This document shows positions 43,218 through 51,370 of a stretch of DNA of 64,000 bases, one piece after another. Every line of letters begins with the position of its first letter. Position 1 is the stretch's first letter. The notes under the pieces were generated by a model, which had not been told where the DNA came from, made no database searches, and saw only the letters and a list, made by a program, of their open reading frames with translations. Both the position numbers and the translations under genes were made by a program. Source of the DNA: Cnuibacter physcomitrellae (GTDB lineage: Bacteria > Actinomycetota > Actinomycetes > Actinomycetales > Microbacteriaceae); contig NZ_BMHD01000001.1 of the NCBI RefSeq assembly GCF_014640535.1, positions 1,676,214 to 1,740,213 on the forward strand, written 5' to 3'.

Positions 43218-44547
43218 GCTCGGCGAGCTTCTGCTCGATGACCGTCGCGGCGTCGTCGATGAGCTCCTCCGAGATGACGACGCTGGGCAGGAAGCGCAGG
43301 ACGCTGTCCCAGCTGCCCGCATCCAGCACGATCACGCCGTTCGCCGCGGCGTGGTCGATGATCGCCCTCAGCCCCTCCGGGTTCGGCTTCGTGGTGCCCG
43401 GGAGCACGATCTCGGCGCCGAACATCGCCCCGCGACCGCGCACCTCGCCGACCACGGAGTACTTCGACGCCCAGTCGCCGATCCGCGCCTGGAACGCCCG
43501 CTCGACCCGCTGCGCCTCGGCGATGAGTCCGTCGCGCTCGATGATCTCGAACACCTTGAGCGCGGCCGCCGTGGAGACGGGGTTGCCGCCGAAGGTGCCG
43601 CCGATGCCGCCGGGCTGGACCGCATCCATGATCTCGGCGCGGCCCGTGACCGCCGCGAGCGGGAAGCCGCCGGCGATGCCCTTCGCGGTGGTGACGAGGT
43701 CGGGGATGGCGCCGGTGTGCTCGATCGAGTACCAAGCGCCCGAGCGGGCGATGCCGGCCTGGATCTCGTCGGCGACGAAGACGATGCCGTTCTCGCGGCA
43801 GAAGTCGGCGAGGGTCTCGAAGTAGCCCTCGGCCGGGATGACGATGCCGCCGTCGCCCTGGATGGGCTCGACGAACAGGGCGGCGAGCTCGGTCGCCCCG
43901 ATGTGGGTGCGGATGTAGTCGATGGTGCGCTCGGCGGCCTCGACACCCGTCATCCCCTCCGGGTCGCGGAACGGGTAGGAGGTGGGGACGCTGAAGATCT
44001 CGCCGGGGAACGGCCCCATGCCGGCGCGCTCCGGCCAGGGGCGGTAGGTCATCGCCATGGTGAGGTTCGTGCGGCCGTGGAACGCGTGGTCGAGGGCCGC
44101 GATGGCCCGGCGGCCGGTGTAGCGCCGCGCGATCTTGACGGCGTTCTCGACGGCCTCGGCTCCGGAGTTGACGAGGATCGAGTGCTTCTCGAAGTCGCCG
44201 GGCGTGATCTCGGCGAGCTTCTCGGCGACGCGGACGTAGTTCTCGTACGGCGTGACCGTGAACAGAGTGTGCGTGAGCTTGTTGGCCTGCTCGGCGGCGG
44301 CCGCAGCCACCTCGGCGTTGGCGTGACCGATCGTGGTGACGCCGATCCCGCAGCCGAGGTCGATGATCTGGTTGCCGTCGACGTCGACCAGGATCGCGCC
44401 CGAGCCGTGGTCCATGTAGATGTCGGCGAGCGTGCCCGCCCCGCGGCTCACGGCCGCCCGACGGCGAGCGTGCAGCTCCCGCGACTTCGGGCCGGGCAGT
44501 TCGGTGACGAGCTTGCGCTCCTGGGGGACGGAGAACGACGTGGGCAT
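43207..44547 (-). CDS. gabT: 4-aminobutyrate aminotransferase
   Basis: This 446-aa class III PLP aminotransferase converts 4-aminobutyrate and 2-oxoglutarate to succinate semialdehyde and glutamate. Motifs are YMDHGSGAILVDVDG, DLGCGIGVTTIGHA, HSILVNSGAEAVENAVKIAR, ALDHAFHGRTNLTMAMT, the PLP-ring Asp in FVADEIQAGIARSG, and the PLP Lys in TTAKGIAGGFPL. GTFGGNPVSTAAA is the usual C-terminal substrate loop. No succinate-semialdehyde dehydrogenase is adjacent. TAGGCT 6 nt before the ATG indicates a leaderless transcript. Confidence 0.93.
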   Translation of the reverse strand: MPTSFSVPQERKLVTELPGPKSRELHARRRAAVSRGAGTLADIYMDHGSGAILVDVDGNQIIDLGCGIGVTTIGHANAEVAAAAAEQANKLTHTLFTVTPYENYVRVAEKLAEITPGDFEKHSILVNSGAEAVENAVKIARRYTGRRAIAALDHAFHGRTNLTMAMTYRPWPERAGMGPFPGEIFSVPTSYPFRDPEGMTGVEAAERTIDYIRTHIGATELAALFVEPIQGDGGIVIPAEGYFETLADFCRENGIVFVADEIQAGIARSGAWYSIEHTGAIPDLVTTAKGIAGGFPLAAVTGRAEIMDAVQPGGIGGTFGGNPVSTAAALKVFEIIERDGLIAEAQRVERAFQARIGDWASKYSVVGEVRGRGAMFGAEIVLPGTTKPNPEGLRAIIDHAAANGVIVLDAGSWDSVLRFLPSVVISEELIDDAATVIEQKLAELSA

Positions 44548-44553
44548 GCTCCG

Positions 44554-44559
44554 AGCCTA
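44554..44559 (-). promoter_or_regulatory. -10 element of gabT, leaderless
   Basis: TAGGCT (minus strand) ends 6 nt before the ATG at 44547. Confidence 0.6.
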
Positions 44560-44659
44560 CCTTCCGCTCCCGCGCCTTCCCCGCGAGATGCGAGACGCGG
44601 GACGCGCGACGCGGGCCCCGGGAACGCGGGCGCGAAGCCAGCGGCTGCCCGGGCGCGGG

Positions 44660-45238
44660 TCAGCCGCCGGTGGAGCCGGACTTGCCGGAGGCGAAGCCGC
44701 TCTTGCCCGAGGAGCCGAAGCCGCCCTTCAGCGGGGCGCGGTCGCCGACCTTCGAGCCGGCCGGGGCCGGCGACACGACGTCGGACTGCAGGTTGGACCC
44801 GCTGGCGGCGAAGTTGCCGTTCTGCACCGGGGACCAGCCGGCCACGGACGGGGAGTTCCAGCGGGTGCCGGCGAAGAGGATCGGACCGAGCCACGGGTGC
44901 GAGTAGTGCGCGTTCGGGTAGTTGGAGCTCTGCTCGCACAGGCTCTCGGGGGTGTCGGTGATCGTCTTGCCCTGCGACTGCAGCTGCTGGATCTGCGCCG
45001 ACACGTCGGCGATGCAGTCCTCCTTGGAGTCGTACATGGGCCGCTCGGCGTTGTCGGGGACGACGTACTTCTGCCCGTCCGCCCCCTCGAGCACGGTGCC
45101 CTCGTCCTCCGGCGCGCAGCCGGAGAGCGCGAGGACGGCGCCCGCGATCGAGAAGAGGGCGGCGCCCTTCGCCACCGTCGGGCGGGTGAGTCGGGCGATG
45201 CCGGACAGCTGCGGACCTGACTGGGCTCGAGACCTCAT
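44660..45238 (-). CDS. YgiB-like lipoprotein paired with an ATP-grasp protein
   Basis: This 192-aa protein has a lipoprotein signal with lipobox LALSGC (Cys41). The mature part contains SKEDCIADVSAQIQQLQ with a Cys-bearing segment like YgiB, and ends in a low-complexity run starting GGFGSSGKSGF, again reminiscent of the YgiB C-terminus. The ATG at 45238 overlaps the stop of an ATP-grasp gene of the YgiC family. In E. coli ygiB and ygiC are also neighbours. Role unknown; envelope location is likely. Confidence 0.75.
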   Translation of the reverse strand: MRSRAQSGPQLSGIARLTRPTVAKGAALFSIAGAVLALSGCAPEDEGTVLEGADGQKYVVPDNAERPMYDSKEDCIADVSAQIQQLQSQGKTITDTPESLCEQSSNYPNAHYSHPWLGPILFAGTRWNSPSVAGWSPVQNGNFAASGSNLQSDVVSPAPAGSKVGDRAPLKGGFGSSGKSGFASGKSGSTGG

Positions 45239-46437
45239 CGGGTCGTCTCCTCGATGTAGTGGGGTACGAACTCGGCGAGGTCGCCGGTGATCGGTCCGCT
45301 GGTCTCGCGGATGTCGATGCCGGCCGGCTCCTCGCCGACGATCCAGCTGCCGACCACCGCGGTCTTGCCGGGGATGGGGGCGAACACGGCACGCTGCTGG
45401 TACACGAACCCCTCCTCACCGTAGTCACCCGGCTGCTCGGCGATCACATGGCCGCTGCCGTCGAACAGCGTCACGTTCGCGCCCTCCCGACCCAGCCGGG
45501 GCTTGCGCACGTGCGGCAGGCCGCGCAGCGCATCCGTGCTGTCGTAGGCGGGGAGCAGGTTCGGATGCCCGGGGAACAGCTCCCACAGCACCACGAGGAG
45601 CTGCTTGTTGCTGAGCAGGAGCTTCCACAGCGGCTCGACCCACTGCGTCGAGCCCCGGGTGTCGCGGAGGAAGGCGGCGAACTGCTCCCGCACCATCCAC
45701 TCCCACGGGTACAGCTTGAAGATGTGGCCGATGGGCTCGTCGTCGGCGTCGACGAAGCGCGCGATGTCCATGGAGAAGCGGACGTCCTCCATGAACACGA
45801 GCTTCGGATCGAACCCCGCCAGCCGCGCCGTCTCGGCCATGTAGGCGACCGTGTCGAAGTCCTCCACGATGAGCTCGCCGTCTCCCGAGTCGTGCAGCGA
45901 GGCCAGGTGCAGTCGAGCACCGGGGGCGAGGCCCCAGCGCGCCGTGCGGACGTGCTCCCACTGCTCGACCAGCTGCTCGTGGAGGCTGTTGAACTGGTCG
46001 CTGCCCGGGCGCACCTCCTCGAGCCACTGCCACTGGGCCGCCGCGGTCTCCACGAGCGACGTCGGGGTGTCGGCGTTGAACTCGAGGAGCTTCGGAGGAT
46101 GCGCGGCGTCGCCGTCGTAGGCGAGGTCGAACCGCCCGTAGACGGTGGGGTCGTCCTCGTCCCAGCTCCTGCCGACGAGCTCGTGGAGATCGGTCGGGAT
46201 GCCGAACTCGGCGTACCGACCCTTGCGGACGATGTGCTCGACCGCGTCCATGCAGCGGTCGAAGATCTCCTTCGTGCTCGACTCGAGCTGCTCGACCTCG
46301 GCCATGGTGAAGGCGTACGCCGCCGTCTCGTTCCAGTAGGGACGGCCGCCCTCCGACTCCATGTCGTAGAAGCTGAAGCCGACGGCGTCGCATCGCTCCC
46401 GCCAGTTCGGACGGGGTGTGCTCTCGACGCGTCTCAT
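45235..46437 (-). CDS. Glutathionylspermidine synthase-family ATP-grasp protein (YgiC-like)
   Basis: The 400-aa protein has the C-terminal synthase-domain pattern of YgiC/YjfC: YDMESEGGRPYWNETAAYAF, LLEFNADTPTSLVE, IGHIFKLYPWEWMVREQFA, NKQLLVVLWELFPGHPNLLPA and a late SWIVGEEPAGIDIRE. Members ligate an amine to a peptide carboxyl using ATP; E. coli YgiC has no known trypanothione-type role. The ATG at 46437 is supported by TAGCCT 7 nt upstream; the longer frame reads back through another gene. The stop overlaps the YgiB-like lipoprotein gene. Confidence 0.88.
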   Translation of the reverse strand: MRRVESTPRPNWRERCDAVGFSFYDMESEGGRPYWNETAAYAFTMAEVEQLESSTKEIFDRCMDAVEHIVRKGRYAEFGIPTDLHELVGRSWDEDDPTVYGRFDLAYDGDAAHPPKLLEFNADTPTSLVETAAAQWQWLEEVRPGSDQFNSLHEQLVEQWEHVRTARWGLAPGARLHLASLHDSGDGELIVEDFDTVAYMAETARLAGFDPKLVFMEDVRFSMDIARFVDADDEPIGHIFKLYPWEWMVREQFAAFLRDTRGSTQWVEPLWKLLLSNKQLLVVLWELFPGHPNLLPAYDSTDALRGLPHVRKPRLGREGANVTLFDGSGHVIAEQPGDYGEEGFVYQQRAVFAPIPGKTAVVGSWIVGEEPAGIDIRETSGPITGDLAEFVPHYIEETTR

Positions 46438-46444
46438 CGCCTCC

Positions 46445-46450
46445 AGGCTA
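46445..46450 (-). promoter_or_regulatory. -10 element of the YgiC-like gene, leaderless
   Basis: TAGCCT (minus strand) ends 7 nt before the ATG at 46437. Confidence 0.55.
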
Positions 46451-46475
46451 CGCGGATGCGGCGGGCGCCGTGCGG

Positions 46476-47390
46476 TCAGTGCAGGTCGATCCCCAGCGCG
46501 GTCGACACCTGCCCTGCGCAGCTGTCGTACCAGGCATCGTGGTCGAGGCCGCCGTTGAGAAGGGTGCGGATCGACGGCTGCTCGGCGACCGGGAAGGACA
46601 TCAGCCAATCGGTGACCCGAGGGGCTCGATCCTCGGGGACCAGCCACCGCGGGGAGTCGCCATAGGTGGGGTATCCGGCCGCCGCCATGCAGTCGCGGAC
46701 CCCCAGCTCCACGGTCCACTCGTCGCGCGCCTGTTGCTGACGATCGGCATCCCAGTCCGCGGGGATGTCGAGCGCCGCAGGATCGGAGAAGTCGGTCGCC
46801 TCGAACCGGGGCGCGACGGGCTGGAACTCGGTGGGCCCGAGAGGCGGCCGCCCGACCGACACGAGCGCCTGGTTCCAGCAGACGAGGGATGTCTGCGAAC
46901 GGAGGGCCGAGGGCTGGGTCATGTGCGTCGCCCAGTCGGGCGGCGGGACGGGATCGCCGGCCTCGTTCAGCCTCTGCTCGCCGTTCTCGTCGAACACCTC
47001 GCCCTGGGACGAGGGGCCGGGGAAGAGCCAGAAGGCCCGATAGAAATAGGTGCCGCCGCGAGAGGCGAGGCAGTCGTTGGTGAACCGCTGGGCCGCCAGC
47101 CATTCCTGGGCGTGGAGCTGATCCTCTGCCGACCACGAGGCCGGGATCACGATCGAGTCGTCGCTCGGATCGTCGGCCCGCGGATACGTGTGCACCGGCG
47201 GCCACGCCGCATCGCGGGGGCCGTGGTCGACGGACTCGGCCGAGCGCGCGGGCGGCGCCCCCGCGGCGAGCTCGACGGTCGCGCTCGGCTCCGGCGCGGG
47301 CGAGCTCAACCACCACGCCGCTCCTCCGGCGAGGGCGACGACCGCGAGCGCGGCCGCGGCGGACAGGGTGACGGTTCGTGCTCTCGACAT
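46476..47390 (-). CDS. Membrane-anchored or secreted protein of unknown function
   Basis: This 304-aa protein has an N-terminal hydrophobic segment (SAAAALAVVALAGGAAWWL) that acts as signal or anchor, then an Ala/Pro/Ser linker and an extracellular domain. That domain has several Cys residues (NDCLASRGG, LVCWNQAL, RDCMAAAGYP, YDSCAGQV) that could form disulfides. I recognise no family. The ATG at 47390 follows GAGTGAGGAG, which favours it over a GTG five codons earlier. It is probably a monocistronic gene. Confidence 0.7.
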   Translation of the reverse strand: MSRARTVTLSAAAALAVVALAGGAAWWLSSPAPEPSATVELAAGAPPARSAESVDHGPRDAAWPPVHTYPRADDPSDDSIVIPASWSAEDQLHAQEWLAAQRFTNDCLASRGGTYFYRAFWLFPGPSSQGEVFDENGEQRLNEAGDPVPPPDWATHMTQPSALRSQTSLVCWNQALVSVGRPPLGPTEFQPVAPRFEATDFSDPAALDIPADWDADRQQQARDEWTVELGVRDCMAAAGYPTYGDSPRWLVPEDRAPRVTDWLMSFPVAEQPSIRTLLNGGLDHDAWYDSCAGQVSTALGIDLH

Positions 47391-47500
47391 GACGAGACTC
47401 CTCACTCCGACCTGAGTCGAGGATACCTCGTCTTCGTCCGGCGTGTCACCCCGATGGGGGTGATGCTCAGCGAACGCTCGGCCCCGCCGGAGCGCTCAGG

Positions 47501-48694
47501 TCAGAGCAGGCCCGCGCCGAGGTTGATCGGGCTGTCGACCGTGTTCCCCACGATGCCGCGGATGATCGCGGTGCCGTCCTCGGTGCGCAGCCCGTCGTAC
47601 CAGGCCTGCGTGAGGTCGGGGTCGAACGCGTGCGTCTCGTGCGCCCGCGCACGGGCTCGGAGCACCAGGTCGGCGGCGCGCTCGGTGCGGATGCGCTCGT
47701 AGCGGCGCAGCGCATCCTCGACGCCCCGGGTGTGGGTGGCGATCGAGATCGCCAGGGCGAAGGAGTCCTCGAGCGCGGAGCAGGCCCCCTGGCCGATGTC
47801 GGGGGCGGTGTTGTGCGCGGCATCGCCGAGCAGGGCTACCCTGCCCCGGACCCAGGTGTCGAACGGGTCGATGTCCCAGATCTCGACGCGGTTGAACGAC
47901 GTCTCGGGGTCGATGGCGTCCAGGAGCGCACGCACCCCGGGCGCCCAGCCCACGAACGCCTCCTCGAGCGGAGCGATCCCGTCGGCGGGGTCGTAGGGGG
48001 TCCCCGACGGCTGGGGGACGTCGACGAAGAAGTAGAAGCGGTCGTCGGCCACGGGCATCACCGCGCAGCGCTTGCCGTCGGCGACGTAGGTGGTCCACTG
48101 GTCGGCGGGACCGATCGCAGGGTCGGCCGGGACCAGGCCGTTGAAGTTCGTGTAGCCCGAGTAGCGGCGTTCGATGCGCGGACCGCCGCCCGCGACGTCG
48201 GTGACGTGGTCGCGGACGAGGGATCGCGCGCCGTCGGCGCCGATCACGAGGTCGCCGGTGTCGGTCGCGCCGTCGTCGAAGACGACCGTCGCCGAGTCGG
48301 CGTCCTGCCGCACCTCGACCACGCGCCTGCCCAGATGGATGCGGTCCAGTCCCACGGTCTCCATGAGGAGCATCTGGAGGTCGGCCCGCACGACGGGGTA
48401 GGCGCGCTGCCCGGTCTGCTCGGTCACCGGGTCCAGGCTGAAGCGGCACATGGTGTCGCCCGTGTGCCCGTCGAGGTAGGCCATGTCGTCCATGCGCCCG
48501 CCGAGCGCGGCGACCTCGTCGGCCAGCCCCAGCCAGTTGAGCACCTTCACGCCGTTGGCCCAGAGCGACAGGGCCGCACCCACCGGGCGGTTCTCGCGCA
48601 TCCGGTCGTAGATCATGACCTCGTGCCCCTGGCGCTGCAGCGCGATCGCGGCGCTCGTGCCGCCGATGCCCGCTCCGACGATGATGACCTTCAT
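47501..48694 (-). CDS. FAD-dependent monooxygenase (HpxO-like)
   Basis: This 397-aa flavoprotein hydroxylase has the FAD-binding turn VIIVGAGIGGTSAAIAL, the second motif in LVIGADGARS, and the FAD ribityl GD motif VALLGDAAHNTAPDIGQGA. The pattern fits single-component aromatic or urate hydroxylases such as HpxO. Substrate unknown. The ATG at 48694 has GAAGGAGG upstream. It is not next to the aromatic operon and probably acts alone. Confidence 0.85.
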   Translation of the reverse strand: MKVIIVGAGIGGTSAAIALQRQGHEVMIYDRMRENRPVGAALSLWANGVKVLNWLGLADEVAALGGRMDDMAYLDGHTGDTMCRFSLDPVTEQTGQRAYPVVRADLQMLLMETVGLDRIHLGRRVVEVRQDADSATVVFDDGATDTGDLVIGADGARSLVRDHVTDVAGGGPRIERRYSGYTNFNGLVPADPAIGPADQWTTYVADGKRCAVMPVADDRFYFFVDVPQPSGTPYDPADGIAPLEEAFVGWAPGVRALLDAIDPETSFNRVEIWDIDPFDTWVRGRVALLGDAAHNTAPDIGQGACSALEDSFALAISIATHTRGVEDALRRYERIRTERAADLVLRARARAHETHAFDPDLTQAWYDGLRTEDGTAIIRGIVGNTVDSPINLGAGLL

Positions 48695-48750
48695 CCGTCC
48701 TCCTTCGCCCGCCACGGTAGCCCCGTCGCGTTTCGGGAATGTGTCGGCCG

Positions 48751-48756
48751 TAGGAT
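48751..48756 (+). promoter_or_regulatory. -10 element of the membrane protein gene, leaderless
   Basis: TAGGAT ends 6 nt before the GTG at 48763. Confidence 0.55.
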
Positions 48757-48762
48757 GCCGCT

Positions 48763-49368
48763 GTGAGCGGTGAGGACGGGACGGTCGGAGCGTCGGACGT
48801 GGGGCTCCACCGTCCGCTCGGGAGAGGCCGCCGTCGCCGACGCCGCTTCGACCCCGACGCCGAGCCGGACGACGGCCTCACCGGCGAGCAGCGCGCCGAC
48901 CGGCTCAAGGAGCGCATCTACATCACGTTCACCGCGCTGGCGGTGGTGCTGGCGATCGCCTCCCACGCCTCCGAGGTCGAGGCGGCCGACGCCGCGCTGA
49001 CCCTGCTCGTGACGGTGGGAGGGGCGGTGCTGGCCGTGTTCGCGGCCGACGTGATCGCCCACATCGCGGTGCACCGCGTGCTGCCGACGCGGGTGGAGGC
49101 GCAGCACATGTTCGCGGTCTCGTTCGGCGCGCTCGCGACGCTCGTGCTGCCGATGGCGTTCCTCGTCTTCGCGATGCTCGGACGCTGGACGGTGGAGGCC
49201 GCTCTGCGGGCCTCGACGATCGCGCTCATCGTGTCGCTGGCGGCGATCGGATGGCTCGCGGTGCGCCGGGTGAGGCTGGCGTGGTGGCAGCGGCTCATCG
49301 TGCTGCTCCTCGAGGTCGCGCTGGGCGTCGCCGTGGTGGGGCTGGAGCTGCTGGCGCACTCGCTCTGA
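48763..49368 (+). CDS. Multi-pass membrane protein of unknown function
   Basis: The 201-aa protein has an Arg-rich cytoplasmic N-terminus (about 45 residues) and then four or five membrane helices, for example YITFTALAVVLAIASH and ALTLLVTVGGAVLAVFAA. Charged and His residues sit in loops (ADVIAHIAVHRVLPTRVEAQ). I recognise no family. TAGGAT 6 nt before the GTG supports the start. Confidence 0.7.
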   Translation: MSGEDGTVGASDVGLHRPLGRGRRRRRRFDPDAEPDDGLTGEQRADRLKERIYITFTALAVVLAIASHASEVEAADAALTLLVTVGGAVLAVFAADVIAHIAVHRVLPTRVEAQHMFAVSFGALATLVLPMAFLVFAMLGRWTVEAALRASTIALIVSLAAIGWLAVRRVRLAWWQRLIVLLLEVALGVAVVGLELLAHSL

Positions 49369-49565
49369 GGCGGCTCGCGCTGCCCGCTCGCGTGCGCTCC
49401 TCGGGCCGACGGGCGGCGTGTCCGCGCCTCCACTCGACGTCTCCCCGACGAGTCGCACTCGGCGTGAGCACAGCATCCGCATAGGGTGCCGCAAGGACCG
49501 ATCCCTAGCGTGCCGACGTCGCGCACGCTCGAGGGAGGGCGCGAGCGGAGCGGAAGGCGGTACGG

Positions 49566-50591
49566 ATGGCGTCGGCGAAGACGAGGGCGGCTGAGCGGGA
49601 GGCGCTCGAGGGGCTCCCGAAGAAGGAGCGCCAGGCGCTGCAGCGCGAGTTCGCCCGCCTGCACCGCGAGGAGGAGGCCCGTCGCCGCCGTCGCACGCGG
49701 GTGGTCGTGCGGTCGAGCCTCGTCGTGGTCGGGGTCGCCGTGCTCGCGATCACCGGTGTCGTCGTCTACAACTCGATCCGGGCGACCTTCACGGGCCCGC
49801 TCAACATGCTCAGCGACGGCCTGCTCTTCTCCGGAGACGGCTCGGCCACCACCGCGGCGCGGACGGCGGCGATCCCGCCGGGCGGCCAGCCCACGGCGAG
49901 CTCCACCGACACGTCGAAGGTGCTCGCGGTGCGCGAGTACGTCGACTACGGCAGTGCCGACACGGCCACCTTCGAGACCACCAACGGCGCCTCGCTGCAG
50001 AGCTATGTCACCCCCGGATACGCGACCCTCGAGATCCATCCGGTCGCGCTCGACGGCGACGGCAGCGACTCCAGCTACTCGGCGCGCGCCGCGAACGCCA
50101 TGGCCTGCACGGCGAACTACGCCCCCGACTCCGGGCTCGCGGTGCACAACGCGCTGATCAAGGCGCAGTCGACCCTTCCGGACGGCGGCCTCTCGAACGA
50201 CGACCTCGTCACGCTCGTCCAGGGCGCCGGGGTCACGGACGACAAGGTCGCCTCGTGCATCCGCGGCAACGAGTTCGATGACTGGGTGAAGGACGCGACC
50301 GACCGCGCCCGTGCCTCCATCCCCGACTCGGACGTCACGAGCCTGTCGACCGCACCGCTGATCGTGGTCGACAGCACCGCGTACACGGGGGCGCTCGACG
50401 ACGCGAACGCGTTCACCGAGTTCATCGCGAAGGTGTTCGGCGAGGCCACCGGTGCAGACACCGGGTCGGGCTCGGGAACGGACGGCGGGACCGGGACGGA
50501 CGACGGGACGGGCACGGACGGCACGGGGACCGGGACGGACGACGGGACCGGGACGGGCACCGGCACGGACGGCACGACTCCGGCGGGCTGA
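49566..50591 (+). CDS. Membrane-anchored DsbA/thioredoxin-like protein without CxxC
   Basis: This 341-aa protein has a charged cytoplasmic segment (about residues 1-46), one membrane helix (VVVRSSLVVVGVAVLAITGVV) and an outer thioredoxin-like domain of the DsbA type. At the active-site position, where relatives have EFxDYxCPxC, it reads EYVDYGSADTATF, so the redox Cys pair is missing. Other parts (IHPVALDGDGSD, ANAMACTANY, IRGNEFDDWV, TAPLIVVD) remain. The C-terminal 50 residues are Gly/Thr/Asp repeats. A scaffold or binding role is more likely than oxidase. A GGAAGGCGG site precedes the ATG. Confidence 0.82.
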   Translation: MASAKTRAAEREALEGLPKKERQALQREFARLHREEEARRRRRTRVVVRSSLVVVGVAVLAITGVVVYNSIRATFTGPLNMLSDGLLFSGDGSATTAARTAAIPPGGQPTASSTDTSKVLAVREYVDYGSADTATFETTNGASLQSYVTPGYATLEIHPVALDGDGSDSSYSARAANAMACTANYAPDSGLAVHNALIKAQSTLPDGGLSNDDLVTLVQGAGVTDDKVASCIRGNEFDDWVKDATDRARASIPDSDVTSLSTAPLIVVDSTAYTGALDDANAFTEFIAKVFGEATGADTGSGSGTDGGTGTDDGTGTDGTGTGTDDGTGTGTGTDGTTPAG

Positions 50592-50653
50592 GCGGACCCT
50601 GCCGCGGTGAGCATCCCGCCGGCCCTCCGGACACCTGCCGACCGCCGTTCCCC

Positions 50654-50687
50654 TGATCGGGGTGCCTGACACCGGGCGCCCCGATCA
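50654..50687. terminator. Palindrome after the DsbA-like gene
   Basis: TGATCGGGG (50654-50662) and CCCCGATCA (50679-50687) are perfect inverted repeats around 16 nt. It lies 62 nt after one gene and 82 nt before the next, so it could be a terminator or an operator. Confidence 0.45.
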
Positions 50688-50769
50688 CTACAGTCGTGGA
50701 CGGGGGCCACGACTGATCACGCCTCCGCGAGACCCGGCACCACCCGCCGATCGACGGAAGGAACCGCCC

Positions 50770-51219
50770 GTGACCACCCCTCAGACCCCCGCCGTCCCCC
50801 TCGACGCGCCGTACTACAACGCACCCCTGGGCGAGGCGATCTCCCGGTTCTGGAAGAAGTACGCCACCTTCTCCGGCCGCGCGAGCCGGAGCGAGTACTG
50901 GTGGTGGTATCTCGTCAGCGTGGTCGTCAACACCGTGTTCAACATCCTCGCCTACCTGATGGGCGGATACGGCGTGCAGATGGACGGCGCCTACGCCGCG
51001 CCGAGGCTCGGGGTCATCCTGCTCTTCGTGCTGTGGGGGCTCTGGGGCCTGGCCACGATCGTCCCGGGCTTCGCCCTCCTCGCCCGCCGGCTCCATGACA
51101 CCGACCGCAGCGGCTTCTGGATCTTCCTCCTCCTCGTCCCGTTCGTCGGCGGCATCGTCATCTTCGTCTTCACCCTGCTCGGCCCCGTGCCGTCCGGCGC
51201 GCGGTTCGACAGCCGCTGA
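50770..51219 (+). CDS. DUF805 family membrane protein
   Basis: This 149-aa membrane protein has the DUF805 pattern: FSGRASRSEYWWWYLVS (FxGRxxRxEYW), then helices VVVNTVFNILAYLMGG and VILLFVLWGLWGLATIVPG, and RRLHDTDRSGFWIFLLLVPF with GGIVIFVFTLLGP. The family occurs widely and has no firmly known role. The GTG at 50770 is preceded by GGAAGGAAC. Confidence 0.9.
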   Translation: MTTPQTPAVPLDAPYYNAPLGEAISRFWKKYATFSGRASRSEYWWWYLVSVVVNTVFNILAYLMGGYGVQMDGAYAAPRLGVILLFVLWGLWGLATIVPGFALLARRLHDTDRSGFWIFLLLVPFVGGIVIFVFTLLGPVPSGARFDSR

Positions 51220-51258
51220 CGACCTCCCGGGCGTCCTCTCCTGCGGGACGACCGCCAG

Positions 51259-51326
51259 AAGGTCGCGTGAGAGCGAGCACGACCCGGATATGCGGTCGTG
51301 TCCGCTCTCACGCGACCTTTCGACGG
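51259..51326 (+). repeat. 68-bp palindromic element, first direct copy
   Basis: A 17-bp arm (51259-51275) pairs with 51303-51319, and an inner CACGACC/GGTCGTG stem makes a long hairpin. It matches the element at 52924-52991 at about 63 of 68 positions in the same orientation. It follows the DUF805 gene and precedes a gene pair of unknown function. Confidence 0.85.
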
Positions 51327-51370
51327 CCATCCCCATCGACGGCCGCGGTCTCGACGGCGAGACTGGGTGG

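Noticed and set aside
47501-48694. FAD monooxygenase as part of the aromatic operon
   Set aside because: It lies about 6 kb away with unrelated genes between and has its own ribosome site.
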